64,000 bases of DNA from Nannochloropsis salina CCMP1776 (lineage: Eukaryota; Sar; Eustigmatophyceae; Eustigmatales; Monodopsidaceae), in contig SDOX01000008.1 of the NCBI GenBank assembly GCA_004565275.1, positions 713,327 to 777,326 of the forward strand, written 5' to 3'. Of this stretch, positions 21,529 through 33,822 are shown piece by piece (the stretch's first letter is position 1; every line of letters begins with the position of its first letter). Below the pieces are notes generated by a model. It did not search any database, was not told where the DNA came from, and saw only the letters and a list, made by a program, of their open reading frames with translations. The position numbers and the translations under genes were made by a program.

Positions 21529-24338
21529 ATGTCGACTCCGCCTAGCGAGCCCTCTTTGCCGGATATGGCTGAATATTCCTTTCTTTCGTGCCGCGACGAT
21601 AATGAGGAGGACGATGAAATGGAAAATGAAACGGGAAAAGAACCGGCTGACGGGACGGAGGGAGATGGCCTTATGGAAGGACGCGTACTCGGCGTGAACG
21701 GGAACGCCGCTCTGTGTGAAGGAAAGGAGAAAAAAAGCTGGGAAGCGCCCCCTTTATACGAGCAGCAATGCCATGCGGCGAATATTTTGCGGGAGGAGGA
21801 CTCCCCATTCTTTGCTAGGCGAGTACATGAATCGGTAAGACAACGCATAGATCTGTCCAGTGGGTCACGCTGGACGACACAATGGCTGCCTTTTGCGGCT
21901 GTTATAGAGCCATGTAACTTCCTATATACCGATTCACTCTCCCGTCTTTCCCTGTCCGGCAGCTCGCAGATGCGAAAGAATCTGCCTCGAGCATGCGGGA
22001 GCTAATCAAGGGCATCAAAGGATTATGCAAGGCTACGGCATCCATCAGCGCCGCCTCCGTCTCTCTGGCCAAAATTAACCAAAAAGTGGCGGATAAAATG
22101 GCCCAGACAAGTGGACATCCAGGTTCAATGGAAATGGTGCCCCTGCTTCATCGTTTCGCGAACATGTTGGGCGATATGGCCTGTGCCCACGACACGCTGG
22201 TGGATGCGCTCACGCAATCCTTCATCCAACCCGTGGAAGATTTTTGCGCCAGAGAGACAGAGAAGGCAGTGGAACATGAAAAGCTTTATAACCAGGGGAA
22301 GCAGGTCTTTACCGAGGCCATGGGAAAGCTACTGCGGGGCCCACTCAAGCCCAGTAGCAAAAGCTCCCCTGCCAGCGCTCTATGCACCCGTGCACTGGAC
22401 GTCGGGCTCGCGCGTCGGCACATGGAGCAAGCCAGGCACCGACTGGCACAGAGCGTGGAGGCCTTCGAGATTCGTCGCAGTCTCGAGCTAACGGATGGGA
22501 TGGCGGCTGTGCTGTACGCGTATCAAGCCCACAGTCGTATGTTGAGTGAGTCGGTGGCCTTTCCGTCTTCCTGCCTGGACGGGATCCGTGCCTCCCAAGC
22601 GTTGGGAAACCAGACTTTAGAGGGAGCCCAGGCCGAGTGGCAGCGTCGCTCCGAGATGCTGGAGATGTTGCTTCCTGTCGAGGTGATGGAACGGGGCTTG
22701 GACACTTGCGACGAGGCGGAATTTGCGCAACTCTCTCGGGTGGAGTCTGCCCTGATCACCCCTCTTTCCTCCCCCCTCTTGGACCTGATCGACCGGAGGT
22801 ACGGCGTTTTCGACGTCCAGCACTCGCTCCGGACTTTGTACCAGCCCCGACAGGCGCCTGGCGTGCACCACGAGTCCTATTTGCACATGCAGGTCCGTGC
22901 CAAGGGGCTCGCCTCCACCACGGCCAGTCACGTGTGGATCCGCCGCTGGTTTGTCCTGGAAGGGAGCAGCCTGTACTACGTCCGGGAGAGCAGCCATGAC
23001 CCAGTGGGGGAGTCGATGGAGGGGTCGGAGCGGAGTTTGGTGTGTGACGTAGTGCTGTCGAGCATTCGTGAGGTTCCCCTCCTGGGCCACGGGACCAAGA
23101 GCCTGGGGGCGGGCAATGCCACCGAGGCACAGACCTCCTCAGCCGTGCCTTACTGCCTGGAGATTTTTTCCGCGAACCGAAAACGCTTGATTTTGCAAGC
23201 GGAGGGTCCAAAGGAATTGCGGGCTTGGCTCGAGGCTTTCCGGCGTCGGCTCGAACGTCTGTTGGTAGGGGGGGGCGGCATTCCCCCATGCCTCTCCCCT
23301 AGTCGAAGCAGCGCCTCGTCTTCGCCTGAGCGGTTGGGATCGAAAAGTCCGGGCGTGCTCGGGGGGAACTTGTCCCCCTTGAGGATTGCATCGGGTTTCA
23401 GCCGGATCTGGCACAGCCCCGGAGCCTGGGCTCGGCGGGACGGAGCAGGGGCAGGGGGGGTGGGGACGGGGAGTGGGGAGGGGGGCGAGATAACCGGGGT
23501 GGGGCGCGGCACAGTGGATTCCAGTCTGGACGTCCCCGATGCATACTTGTCGGTGGCCCAGGACAAGGAGCATTATCCGCCCAAAATCCTCCAGGACCCT
23601 GCCTTGAAGACCCTTACCCAGCAAAACCCCCTGTGTGCCGACTGCGAGGCTCCCCACCCGGATTGGGTCTCCTTGAATCTAGGGGTGGTCGTGTGCTTGC
23701 AGTGTTCAGGAGTGCACCGGTCTCTGGGCGTCCACGTGAGTAAAATCCGAAGCTTGGCACTGGACGACGTGGATCCCGTGGACCTGGCCCTTGTCTCTCG
23801 GCTGGGCAATACCCGAGTCAACCAGGTATATGAATACCAGTTCCCGGACGGATGGCGAAAGCCACGGCCGCACGAGGATCGGAGCGCTCGGGCCCAGTAT
23901 ATCAAGGCGAAATACGTCTGGAAAGGGTTCACGTGCATCGTGTCTGATGGCGTTGGGAGCGCAGCGGGCGATACCAATGGAGGTAGATCAGAAATAGCAA
24001 AAGCTATAGATTTAGGAGTCGCGGGAAAGGCAAAAGACGACAAACTCGGTAATTCCCTGATGTTGGTTAAAGCTGTGATGGAGAACAATGTGGAAGGCGC
24101 CCTTGAGGCCCTGGTGCAAGGCGCAGACGTGGACTGGACGGGTGGGACCGAGAACGAGAAGGGACGGACCCCCCTGCATCTGGCGGCCCGTCAAGGGGAC
24201 GAAGTCGTGGAAGCGGTGGCTTTCCTGGTGCAAAATGGCGCGAATGTGGGACTGCGTGATCGCGATGATCTGACCGCATTGGATTTGGCCACTCAAGGCC
24301 ACCACGCTCTTACTGTTCAGTATTTGCTGAAATTTTGA
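21529..24338 (+). CDS. BAR-PH-ArfGAP-ankyrin GTPase-activating protein (ACAP/ASAP class)
   Basis: Stimulates GTP hydrolysis by Arf GTPases during vesicle budding and endocytic recycling, at curved, phosphoinositide-containing membranes. Exons 21529-21834 and 21963-24338 (phase 0) give 893 residues. An acidic N-terminal leader precedes a helical BAR-like region (about 95-350) with the ...LLRG... and DVGLARRHMEQARHRL segments typical of the class. A PH domain lies at about 22890-23255 (VWIRRWFVLEGSSLYYV to LRAWLEAFRRRL). The ArfGAP zinc finger is intact at about 23630-23750: CADC, 16 residues, CLQC, followed by GVHRSLGVHVSKIRS with the arginine finger. Ankyrin repeats close the protein (RTPLHLAARQGDE, DLTALDLATQGH). 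A Gly/Ser linker lies between PH and ArfGAP. The order matches human ACAPs and plant AGD1-4. Confidence 0.92.
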
Positions 24339-25662
24339 ACAGAATTTTCGATTGGACGGACGGCAAGCACGCATCGCTTCTCCTTGTAGTCCTTTCCCTG
24401 TTTATCTCCGGATGTTGTAATTTTATACTTAAATATTTCTGTTCCACTTCATGTCTGTATATAATTTGTTATCACATTAAAAACACAACGCAATAACAAG
24501 TAGTTTGTTCTCGCTTTCGACCTTCTCTTACTTTTGCTGAACATGACTCTCTACATGGGATGTTGACAGCTCCCTATACGGGGAAATCTGACTATCCACC
24601 TGCAGCACTTGCAGATTTAATTGCCCTCATACATCCTTTCTACTGTTTTTACAGCATACTTTGTAATTTTGTTTAGTAAATTAAAAGATTAGATAAGAAA
24701 GAAACTCGGATAAGCTGTGTTGATAGACCCTGGCACGTAAGTCATCTTCAAAGGATGCGCTTCGATTGCAAAAGCTCTTTGGTAAGAAGATTAAAACGCA
24801 AACCGATGTGTCATTTGGCCCTTGCGTACACATTGTTAAATCAGGAGCGAGCTTTGGGGTATGGCACTAAATTGTCATCGTTTTTTAGCCTGAGGAAATT
24901 GATCTTGGTCTTCAGATGGTGTAAGAGCTGCGGCGAGCGCGGCGCCCGAGCGTGGGAACATAACTAGGAAAAACAAACCGAGCGCCTACAAAAGCGACAA
25001 ATGGACATGAGCCGCAGGGCGAATTTCAAACAGAAGAATGAAGGATGTGCTCTGAAAAGAAGGTGTCTTTTTTAATCTCGCCGCCTCGTGCGCTCGTCTC
25101 AATTTATTAAATGCCATCGCGAAGTGTTGAAGGGGCCACCTTCGCCTACGTTGATCCGGCGACACGTCTAAGTAAAAAAACAAGAAGTTGAGGGGAAAGA
25201 CCTTGCTCGCCTTTGATCAGTGCCTCAACGACCATCTCCTATTGCCTCTGCCGGTTTCCGTATCGGTAGCCTGTTCCAATTTCTTCGCCGTAGAAGTTCA
25301 TATTGACTCTTGGAAGGATACGTCGTTGCTGCGGATCCCTCGGAAAACAGATCCGCAAGCAGGGGGCGTATTTGTGTCCCAGGCAGTAATCCCATCTCTC
25401 CTTGAGGAAAGAAGGAAGCAGCTTGCTGTGCTAAGCTTTGATCGAAGGCTTACCAGAGGGCATTTTTTTTTTGAAGGGATGTCTTTTTCTTTGAGAAGTC
25501 TTGCCTTCCTGCTCTGGGTGTACACGTACTCACAGGCATCTATTGGTGCAGCATGCGTTCTTTAGAGTAGTTCTTGTAGGCTGCGGGAAATAAAGCCTTC
25601 CTTCCTGTGTCCCTGTCCTTCTCACTGTCCCCTTTTCACTTTTTCCAGCGCTTTCGATAAAA
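24339..25662. other. intergenic, 1.3 kb
   Basis: AT-rich 3' flank of the ArfGAP gene, then the upstream region of the light-harvesting gene. The last 100 bases are pyrimidine-rich and end ttttccag at about 25641-25648, so a 5' UTR intron is possible. Frames at 24755-24967 and 25188-25565 show no protein character. Confidence 0.5.
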
Positions 25663-27051
25663 ATGAAGTTCGCCTCCGTCCTGTCTTTGCTTGCCGCCCC
25701 CCTCCTGGCCTCTGCCTTCCTTGCTCCGGCCCCCAAGGTAAGTCCGTACGACAAGCAGAGCTGGCCAGGCCCTGGTTGCAAAGCTCCGACCTGGATGGCG
25801 GAGTTTTCTCTTCAAGCTCCTAAGCCCTATCGTTTTTCCTGGGTATTGCCATATCCTTCCTCTTACGTCCAGACTACTCGCGCCCGCTGTGTGGTCTCCA
25901 TGGTCCAATCCAAAGCACTGCCTTTCTTGGCAGCCCCGAAGAAGCTAGATGGTTCCCTGGTTGGCGACTTTGGCTTCGACCCCATGGGGATCTCGGATCA
26001 GGTAAGGTTGTTGCCGTCCGGGAGAGTGGACAAGGCAATGGGCGATTAATTACAGAGGGAGAGGCCCCCTGAACGAGGGAGACGGTCCTTCGACCCGTCC
26101 TGGCCCTCGTCTCGCCTGGTCACCGCCCCCTTGGCTTCATATAATTTTTGCTCTCCCCACTTAGGTGGCAAATTTAAAATACGTACGCGCGGCCGAGCTT
26201 AAACACGGGCGGGTGGCCATGCTGGGTTTCCTAGGCTGGGTCGTGACGCAATTCGTCCACCTCCCGGGGGAGATCTACGCGGAATCCAACCCGCTGAAGG
26301 CGATCGCCGCCGTGCCCCTCATCAGCCACGTGCAAATCTTTCTCTTCATCGCTGCCATCGAGCTGGCGACCCTGGATAGGACGTACACGGCGGACAAGCC
26401 TTGGGACCTGGGCTTCGACCCCATGAACATGAGCAAGGTGAGGAGTCGAGACGGGGGGGAAGGAGAAGCACCGCAACGCGACAACAAAAAAAGAGAAGTT
26501 GGAGGAAGCTGTCTGGGTGAAGCGTGGAAAGCAGAGGAAATGGAGGCTGGGTGGTCGGGCAAACGAAGAGGAGATGGTCTCGGTCCAATCCCAGGAAGCG
26601 TCGATCCTCTTGGCAGCCTTGCACCCCGCCCAGCCCTAACGCAACCCCCACTTGTCCCTGTGCCGTTGACATATCAGGGAAAATCCGAGCAACAGATGAA
26701 GGATCTTGAGCTCAAGGAGCTCAAGAATGGCCGCCTGGCAATGGTAAGTCGCAGACAGTGCCCCGTGCACTCTCAGAGACGTGTTCGTAGACGCGACTGC
26801 TCTCTGCCAATTTTTCCAAGAGCATTGCCTTTTTTGAAGATTTTCATGGTCTCCTGATCCTCATCTTCAACTTCGACGATAATCCTCTTGCATGGTTGTC
26901 CTCTGATTCGAACGTCCTCCGCCCCATTCCCATGTTCCTTCTGACTCCCCTCCCCCCTTGTCCTTACCCCAAACCCCCGGCCCCTCTTCAGATCGCCATC
27001 ATCGGACTCATGGCCCAGACCGCCTACACGGGCATTCCTCTTTTCTCTTGA
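25663..27051 (+). CDS. chlorophyll a/c-family light-harvesting protein (FCP/VCP-like)
   Basis: Binds chlorophyll and carotenoid in the thylakoid antenna. Five exons: 25663-25737, 25873-26001, 26165-26437, 26678-26743, 26992-27051, all phase 0, 200 residues. The N-terminus is a signal peptide ending LLASAFLAPAP, a textbook ASAFAP-type junction for import into a secondary plastid. Helix 1 carries the chlorophyll motif AELKHGRVAMLG, helix 3 its pair LELKELKNGRLAM joined across the last intron to IAIIGLMAQ. FGFDPMGIS and LGFDPMNMS loops precede helices 1 and 3. The middle helix is SHVQIFLFIAAIEL. Length is usual for the family. Nannochloropsis antennae bind violaxanthin and vaucheriaxanthin esters; subfamily cannot be assigned by eye. 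Confidence 0.93.
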
Positions 27052-27740
27052 ACGGGTCAAGGGCTAGGTCTTGAGAATTGGTAGGAAAATACATGTGTTG
27101 GGGGAGGAAAGATGACATCGAGCCCTTTGCCCATTGTCCAGTATGCATGACTGTGGAAGGGACAGCGCCGACTCCATCTCTTTATATACAACATTGTGGC
27201 GAGGGAGGATAGGGGACGGTTCTACAGTAGAGGCAGCATTCAATGCATGCGGGTTTCATGTCATTTCCAATTGATCGGCTCTCTCTAGTGCGCGCGCGTG
27301 TTTTCAGCTTTCTCCGGTTCTACTTGTAGCAGTATCTTTGGGACGTTCGTTACGACTTTAGCAGATTTTTACGAGACATTTAAAATTCGAAACGGATTGA
27401 TCCTTGCGAAGGATGAGTGGCGACGAAAACGGTTTTCTAACGCTTGCTATAACGTTTTGGTTTCCCCTTCCATTTTGGCACGTGTTTCATCGAATCCTTT
27501 CTACCCTTCCAGACAAATCGAGCAACAATAGATCGAGCAATAAAGTAAAGTGGTTGTGCATGCGGTGGGATCGAACCCTGTAGCAACCTTCCTTTTGTTT
27601 GTCTCAATGTTTGACTCCTCTTTGTCAGCCTCTGCGATTCCCTCCCCGCCTTTCTACCCCTCCTTCCCTGCGATCACCAGCAATATCATTCACGGCAAGC
27701 AGCCCCTGAGGAGCCTTCCAGGTCTCCTGTACGACGTGCT
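27052..27740. other. convergent 3' flanks
   Basis: Contains the 3' UTRs of the light-harvesting and epimerase genes. A tRNA-like T-arm string near 27567-27585 (minus) lacks the remaining arms and is not called. Nothing else seen. Confidence 0.5.
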
Positions 27741-28541
27741 TTACTGGACCTTAGCCAGTTCGGCGCGCATGGCGTCAATGGTCGCTTTGTAAGCGTCCTG
27801 CGTCCGCGGGTTCTTCAAGATCGCGCTTCCCGCCACAAAGAAATCTGCCCCCGCCTCCGCAATGTCCTTGATGTTGGCCACGCCCACACCGCCGTCCACC
27901 TCCAGACGAATGTCGTACCCGCTCTCATCGATCATTTTACGTGCCTCCTTCAATTTTTTCAACGTCTCCGGAATGAAGGATTGGCCCCCAAAGCCCGGGT
28001 TCACGGACATGAGCAAAATGATGTCCACCTTGTCCAAGACATGCTGTGCCAGGGAGAGGGGAGTAGCCGGGTTAAAGACCAAGCCAGATTTGCACCCCTT
28101 GCTCTTGATCAACTGCAGAGTCCGGTCGATGTGATTGGTGGCCTCGGGGTGGAAAGTGATGAAAGAGGCGCCGGCATCCGCAAAATCAGGAATGATACGA
28201 TCCACTGGTGAGACCATGAGATGTACGTCAATGGGTGCCGTGACACCGTGATCGCGGAGGGCTTTGCATACCATGGGGCCAATGGTCAAGTTAGGCACGT
28301 AATGGTTATCCATCACGTCGAAATGCACAATGTCGGCCCCCGCCGCCAACACGTTGTCAACCTCTTGTCCAAGCTTGGCAAAGTCGGCAGAGAGGATGGA
28401 TGGGGCAATCCAGAAGTCTTTTTTAGCAGCCATGGCCATACGGCCGCGGGTGTATGAGCGGGGGACGGGGGGGACAAAACCGTGTGCTACGGTGGCGAGG
28501 GCTGCTACGCCGGCGCATGCGAGGAGAGAAAGACGAGCCAT
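27741..28541 (-). CDS. RPE: ribulose-phosphate 3-epimerase, plastid
   Basis: Interconverts ribulose 5-phosphate and xylulose 5-phosphate in the Calvin cycle and pentose phosphate pathway. Single exon, 266 residues from ATG 28541. That start gives a signal peptide ([22 protein letters not shown]) with an Ala-His-Gly-Phe junction like the ASAFAP motif; a longer upstream frame lacks this logic. Signatures are complete: [32 protein letters not shown] (metal Asp/His), [31 protein letters not shown] with catalytic Asp, and FVAGSAIL for phosphate. Length after removal of the presequence fits the family. Confidence 0.96.
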   Translation of the reverse strand: MARLSLLACAGVAALATVAHGFVPPVPRSYTRGRMAMAAKKDFWIAPSILSADFAKLGQEVDNVLAAGADIVHFDVMDNHYVPNLTIGPMVCKALRDHGVTAPIDVHLMVSPVDRIIPDFADAGASFITFHPEATNHIDRTLQLIKSKGCKSGLVFNPATPLSLAQHVLDKVDIILLMSVNPGFGGQSFIPETLKKLKEARKMIDESGYDIRLEVDGGVGVANIKDIAEAGADFFVAGSAILKNPRTQDAYKATIDAMRAELAKVQ

Positions 28542-29160
28542 CCTTGGAAATGTGGAAGAAAGAAGTTTGCAGAGGAATTGACAACTGTGCTCTGTGCGCG
28601 AATAATCATGTAATTTGGTAAGACCTGTGTGATGGTACGTTGCCAACTTCAGCAGGGCTTCATGGATCGGGTGGGCGCTCAGCTGAAACCTTGTGACATG
28701 CATTGAGGCAATTAACGCACTTACCTACGACACAAAAGGGTCCAAAATAAGATACGTGGATTAACAATATATCCGCACTATCCAGAAGCTGTACGGTGGA
28801 ATAATGGGCAATTTACTACCAAGACATGGTGTGATAAGGAAGGGGAGAAGGGGCATGACGGGGTTGGACACAAGATACACCTGGGCCGAGGCGACCTAAC
28901 GGACTTTTCATGGGCTTTTCCCCCCCCTTTTTGTACGTTTTCAAGGCATACCCACTTCGGAAGGGTAAATCATTGTTTTTAAAAGCGGTCGCATTTTGAA
29001 ATGATGCGGTGGTCATTTGAGGCAGTTTTTGGTCCTTTGCGGTTGCTGTCGAATGTCCATAATTCGTCCATTGTCTATTCCAAAGTAACCTCCCCTCTCC
29101 CTATATGCTTTTCAATAACGCTTGCGTTCCGGTCTTTTTACATTACTTGCTTTTTAATAC
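28542..29160. other. intergenic between two minus-strand genes
   Basis: Holds the 3' flank of DNA ligase and the promoter of the epimerase. The near-copy of the 19-base segment at 3803-3821 lies at 28884-28902. No gene seen. Confidence 0.5.
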
Positions 29161-32100
29161 TTACAAGATGTCTTCCCATTCCTCCTCTCCCTCCTCTACT
29201 GCCTCTTCCTTCTCTTTGTCGTTCATTGCCCCTCCTTTCTTCCTTCCCCCGTCCTTATCATCCCCATCCACGTCCACCCTCCGCACTTGCATTCGGAACA
29301 ACTCCGCTATCTGGCCTGCAGTCGTGGCGTCTTCCACTCCCTTATCGCTTCGTTTCTTTAAAAATCTGGGAAACCTCAAGGAGAATCCTCGTTGGGTATC
29401 CACGATGCCCACCCCCGCCTTGTGGACTGGAGACAGGGTCAATTCTGCCCCGCGTATCTCCCACACTTGGCAAGGCTCGAACCACACCGCACATGTCTCT
29501 CCTGTCCTGACGTATGACTTGGGATTCTCCAACAAGCGGCCTTCTTCCTGGTAGAACGCGGTCAGCTCGGTGTACACGGCGTCCGTCAGCCCCGACATGC
29601 ACCGGCAAAGGGATTGAAGTTCGTCGGTTTCTGGGTTGAAGCACGCGAGGAGGATGGGAGAGAACCAGCCTGCTTTGCGGCCGTTGCCCCACCTTGGGAA
29701 CGAACAAGAGAAAGGAGGGATGAGGGGAGGGGCAGGGTTCAGGAAAATGGCTACATAGCAATGCACCTTCATCTTTGTCACCGTTGATCTGCCAATATCA
29801 CAGAGAGATGACGGAGCGAAGAAAGGCCAAAGACGGGTACAACGGCGTGAGAAAAGGATGGGCGTGGCACACCCGGAACCGGACGAGAAAGTGACGTACC
29901 AGGCACCGATGGGGACGAGGTCGAGGGTGTCGTGCAGCCCCTCAACGTAGTCGCGCTTGACCTTGAGCCAGGAGTCCGTCCTTTTCGAGGGCTCGTATTC
30001 GTGGGGCAAAGACTTGCACTGCGGGCAGAAGGAGGAAAAGAAAGAAGGAGAATAAGACGGGGCGTGAGGGCTCATGTGGCAATAGCACGACATTAGATTC
30101 CCTGAACAGCCCGAGAGGCCTCCAGCGGAGAGGAGGGATGAGGAAGGAGGGATGAAGGAGGAGGTACGGGGAGGAAGGAGGAGGGGGGGTCCGTAAGGCC
30201 CTCTGGACCCCAGCCTACTTCGCTCCTACTTTTTCTCCCACTCTTCTCACAGTGGATGTTTTCCCGTATCTTGACTCGTGCACATTCTACTCCCGCCTTC
30301 CCTCCTCCCCTCCATCTCTAACTCCCTCGCTTCTGACCATGATCCCCTCGCAGCCAGCCTCCAACGCCTCTGTGAAAAATTCCTGGACTTTCTCGGGGTC
30401 GTTCGTCTCCGTGTGTGCAGCAAAGGCAAAGCGGCCTTCAAAGCCTCCCTCCCTCCCTCCCTCCCCTCGCTCCAACAACGGCCCAAACAAGGAATAGAGA
30501 CGAGCCCGGCGCGAGGAGAGCGGCTCCTTCACGTAAGATAAGCCGTTGAGGAAGAGGAGGTCAAAGGCAAAGACACAGACTTGAACCCTCACGCCCTCCG
30601 CCGAGACGTCCTTGCTGGGCTCCCCGGGCGGGAAATCAGGAGGGGAAAAGGACCGTGGATAAGCGCTAAGGTCAGCCCCGTGCGTCCACTCCGTTCCAAC
30701 CGCCCCCCCCCCTCCCCGGTCCATTCCTCCGCCAGCCCTTCCCTTCTTTGTACCCTCCTTCCCTCCCTCCCTCCCTCCCTCCCTCCCTCCCTCCCTTCCT
30801 CCCTCCCACGTCCCTCCTTGTCTTACCGGCCGCGCGTGGCCAAGGTCTGGAAGGCCAGGAGTCGGTTGCCCTCTGCCCGGTCCACAGCCACCAGCTCTGT
30901 GTCGAGTATGACGTCCTTCAGTAAGCAAGGAGAGGGGGAGGGCGAGGCAGAGGCGGAGGAGGAGGGCGGGAGGGAGGGCGCGCGCAGCGCCTCCTGAAGG
31001 TCGCGCATGAGCTGGGCTACATCCGGGTATTTGTCCGTCATGTCCTCGATGTGGCGGTTGAAGATCTTGATGGTACGGTCGCCAAGGAGGTGGATCTGGG
31101 CCCGTTGGCCGTCGTATTTGTACTCGCTCGTGAAGGGCTGCGAGCCGTACTTCTCCATCATCTCGGGGATGCCGCTGGGGGGAAGGGAGAGAGGGAGGGA
31201 GGAGGGAGGCAGGGAGGGAGGGAACAGATGAAATGAGCGAGGACGTGGCCGTACCTATAAATTTCCCTGTCCTCTGGCTCGTCATTCTATACCCAACCGT
31301 TGCTCCTCCCTCCCTCCCTCCCCCTCCCTCCCTCCCCTCCCTCCTCCCCCCCTCCTCCCTCCCTCGCTCTTTCCCTCACTCCCTTCCACCTGCAAATTTT
31401 AGCCAGCATGGGCTTGACAGGGGTCCCCACGGCCACAGAACAGGCCGCCTGCATCGCTTCCACCCCTCCTTCGATCAGGGCTTGCACGATCCGGGGAATG
31501 TCGGGGCTGGGGGAGGGAGGGAGGGAGGGAGGGAGGGAGGGAGGAAGGGAGGGAGAGAGCGAGGGGCATGAGGGGGCGAAGGACGAGCCAACGGGGAGGA
31601 AAACCGAGTGACGCAGGGAAGAAAAAGGGAGAGAAAGAGGTAGGCAGGTACAGAGGGAGGGAGAGAAGAGGGGGGGAACCCTCACCAAGAGTTGTAGCAT
31701 TCCTTCACTGCCACTTGAGCCTCTTTTAACCGGAGCTCCAAGGATTTCCTCCTCCTCCCGCCCTCTCCCTCCCCCCCGTCCTTCCCCATCGTTGCCTCCC
31801 TTTTCCCTGTCTCTTTTCCCTCCCCATCGCTCTTGTCCCGACCCCCTTCTTTTCCGGTGTGGTGCATGACCGCCGCCATCGCTAAAGCCGACAGGACGCT
31901 AGTTAAGGTGGCGCCGGTCCGAAGGTTTTGAACCAAGGTGCGAACTGCCAGGATGGAAGGGTAACCCGCCGAGGTAAGGGGATCAGATGGGGAAGAAGGA
32001 AGGGAGGAAGGGAAGGAGGGATGGGAGGGGGGGGAGGAGGGGAGGGAGGGGGGAAGGAGGGAGGGAGGGGGGAGGGAGGGAGGGGGGAAGGAGGGAGGGG

Positions 32101-33455
32101 AGGGGGGGGGATGGAGGCCCACCTAAGAATCTGGCCTCCGGTCCCCGGCATGAGCGAATGAGGCGAACCATCATGGCCCGTTTCCGTCCTTCACAGCCTT
32201 GTCCTGTGACCAGAGGGGAAAATGAAGCTGATGGTAGGCTCGGAGAGGGAAGGAACGGGGGGAAGGAGGGAGGGAAGGAGGGCGTACCTTTCATGTTGGC
32301 CATGTCGACGATGGTGCGGTAGACCCCGCGGATGCTGAGGGGGCTGGGGGGAACGAGCATGCGCTGCCGGACGCGGAGGGCCTGAGCCACGTCGCCGAGG
32401 TCCCTAAGTAGGGTAGGGAGGGAAGTAACGGGACCGACGTGTGTGAGGGTCGGGGCGGGGGCAGGCAGTCGGGCTCCAAAATGAATGGAAACCTCCCGCC
32501 CTTGCTTTCCACCCCCATCCCATGGCTGCACGTCGCTTAAAAGAGGTATCTCGTATTTACTGCATCCCCCGCGCTTGTGATTCTTCTGTCCTTCCCTTTG
32601 GGCCCCTTACCCGAGCTCGATGTACAGCTGTTTGAGTTTCTCCGACGACGTGCCCGTAGCCTGAACCACGGCTGCCGAGACGGTGGATCCGCCCACGTTG
32701 ATGTCGATGCCTTGAAAGGAGGAGCTCAGCTTGTTGCTGGAGAGGTAGACCGCAGGGAGGAGGTCGGAAGGCGCCAAGGCGATCAGGGACCGGAAGGTGT
32801 TCACGAGCACGTCGGCTTTTGTGAGCCGTTTGGTGGTCGAGCACAGGAGCTCGAACGCCCAGGCTAGGTGCAGGTAAGGTGCAGGTGCCTCCTTGCTCCA
32901 GCAGGCGTCGGACACGGCGTCGTAACGCGTGCAGGGAAGATCGACGGGGCTGCCGGTGAGGGCACTGGCGGAGGGCGAGGAGGGGGCCGTGGAAGCAGGC
33001 GGTTGGGCAACGATGCCTTCGTCCCCCGGACTCGACCTGTTCCCTTCTGTATTTTCCAGATCTGGTAGCTCCTCCATGGCCTCTTTAAGATTTCGGGCCT
33101 GCGCTTGATCCTGGACTGCTCTGTCCTTCGTGTCGAGCTGCGGAAGTCGGACTTTCTCTTCCTCGGGCTTCTCACGGCTTCCCTCATCTTCCGAGGTAAG
33201 CAGCTCCACCATTTCTATCTCTCGCAGTCTATCAACGCGTTCATTTGCGTTGACATTCGCTGGGTTTGTTTTGAGGTCTGTTAAATAATTTCCTTTAGAC
33301 GACGCGGTAGCTTTATTTCCACTCCCCTCAGCAAAGAAAGCAGTAATGCTTGTCTGGTTGCCTGGAGAGGTAGCTGCGACTCTACTCTTCTTCCCTGCAG
33401 GGCTTTCAGTAGTGATTTTTCCATTTTTAGCAGCATGACGTTTCTTCGGAGGCAT
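29161..33455 (-). CDS. LIG1: DNA ligase I (ATP-dependent)
   Basis: Joins Okazaki fragments and repair nicks in the nucleus. Nine exons: 32611-33455, 32288-32403, 32123-32203, 31686-31944, 31390-31506, 30827-31174, 30338-30665, 29900-30018, 29161-29692; all phases agree, total 914 residues. The N-terminal disordered region has a canonical PIP box, QTSITAFF (residues 34-41), for PCNA, and basic NLS-like runs. The DNA-binding domain follows (LKQLYIELGDLGDVAQ, GTPVKPMLAK). The adenylation domain has the nucleophile motif EYKYDGQRAQIH, then FAFDLLFLNG, EGIM, and WLKVKRDYVEG. The OB domain ends SLRFPRFLKKRSDK..EDAT. The tail after about residue 890 is acidic. Exon 7 uses a weak donor ATG|GTCAGA, chosen because it restores the GIM-CKSL family alignment. 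Introns are dominated by GGGA/TCCC tracts. Confidence 0.93.
30753..30808. repeat. (CCCT)n tract in LIG1 intron 6
   Basis: About 14 near-perfect tetranucleotide units on the plus strand; purine (GGGA)n in the sense RNA, just after the 5' splice site. Confidence 0.9.
31182..31378. repeat. paired purine/pyrimidine tracts in LIG1 intron 5
   Basis: Plus-strand GGGA tract at 31182-31222 and TCCC tract at about 31303-31378. In the sense RNA they are a 5' GGAG-rich and a 3' TCCC-rich arm that could pair. Confidence 0.8.
31508..31555. repeat. (GGGA)n tract in LIG1 intron 4
   Basis: Near-perfect tetranucleotide run directly upstream, in sense, of the exon 5 acceptor, serving as its polypyrimidine tract. 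Confidence 0.85.
31981..32118. repeat. G/A-only tract in LIG1 intron 3
   Basis: About 135 bases of nearly pure purine on the plus strand, GGGA/GGAG units with several runs of 7-9 G. Confidence 0.88.
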
Positions 33456-33822
33456 GGTAAGCTGTGAGTAAAGGGGTATACAGGAAAAAGTGACATACCA
33501 GGGGGGTGGGGAGGTCCCTGTTTAAAGCAACGTCATCGTTGTGGCGGTGGCCATCTACCTTGCGGAAAGACCCTCAAATGGTGCGTCTACATCCTTTCTA
33601 CACTCCATACACATCATGTCACGTTTACACGCATTCTCCTCTCTCACATGGCAGGTTGGGGCGTTCCGAGTTCTCGTAGTTCCTGTCTCTTCGCTTGTTG
33701 CAAAGACCATCGCTCGCTCACTTCTGTCTCCGTACTCCCAAACATCAATGAGCTCTTGTCTTACTTGGAACGCCATTGTACTAGATTCCATATATACAGC
33801 ACCCCTTTTGCGTGCATTAAAA
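33456..33822. other. divergent promoter region LIG1/HSD10
   Basis: Only 367 bases separate the two start codons. A plus frame runs back to 33541 in phase with the dehydrogenase and could extend its N-terminus. No other feature seen. Confidence 0.5.

Noticed and set aside
25188-25565. 125-residue plus frame upstream of the light-harvesting gene
   Set aside because: Long homopolymers, no domain, no splice partners, and it lies in the promoter/leader region.
27560-27600. T-arm-like string on the minus strand (gggttcgatccc) suggesting a tRNA
   Set aside because: The flanks do not pair as a T stem with acceptor, and no D or anticodon arm is found at the right distance.
30753-32118. GGGA/TCCC arrays as possible CRISPR or satellite DNA
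   Set aside because: They are simple tetranucleotide runs confined to introns, without spacers or a longer unit.
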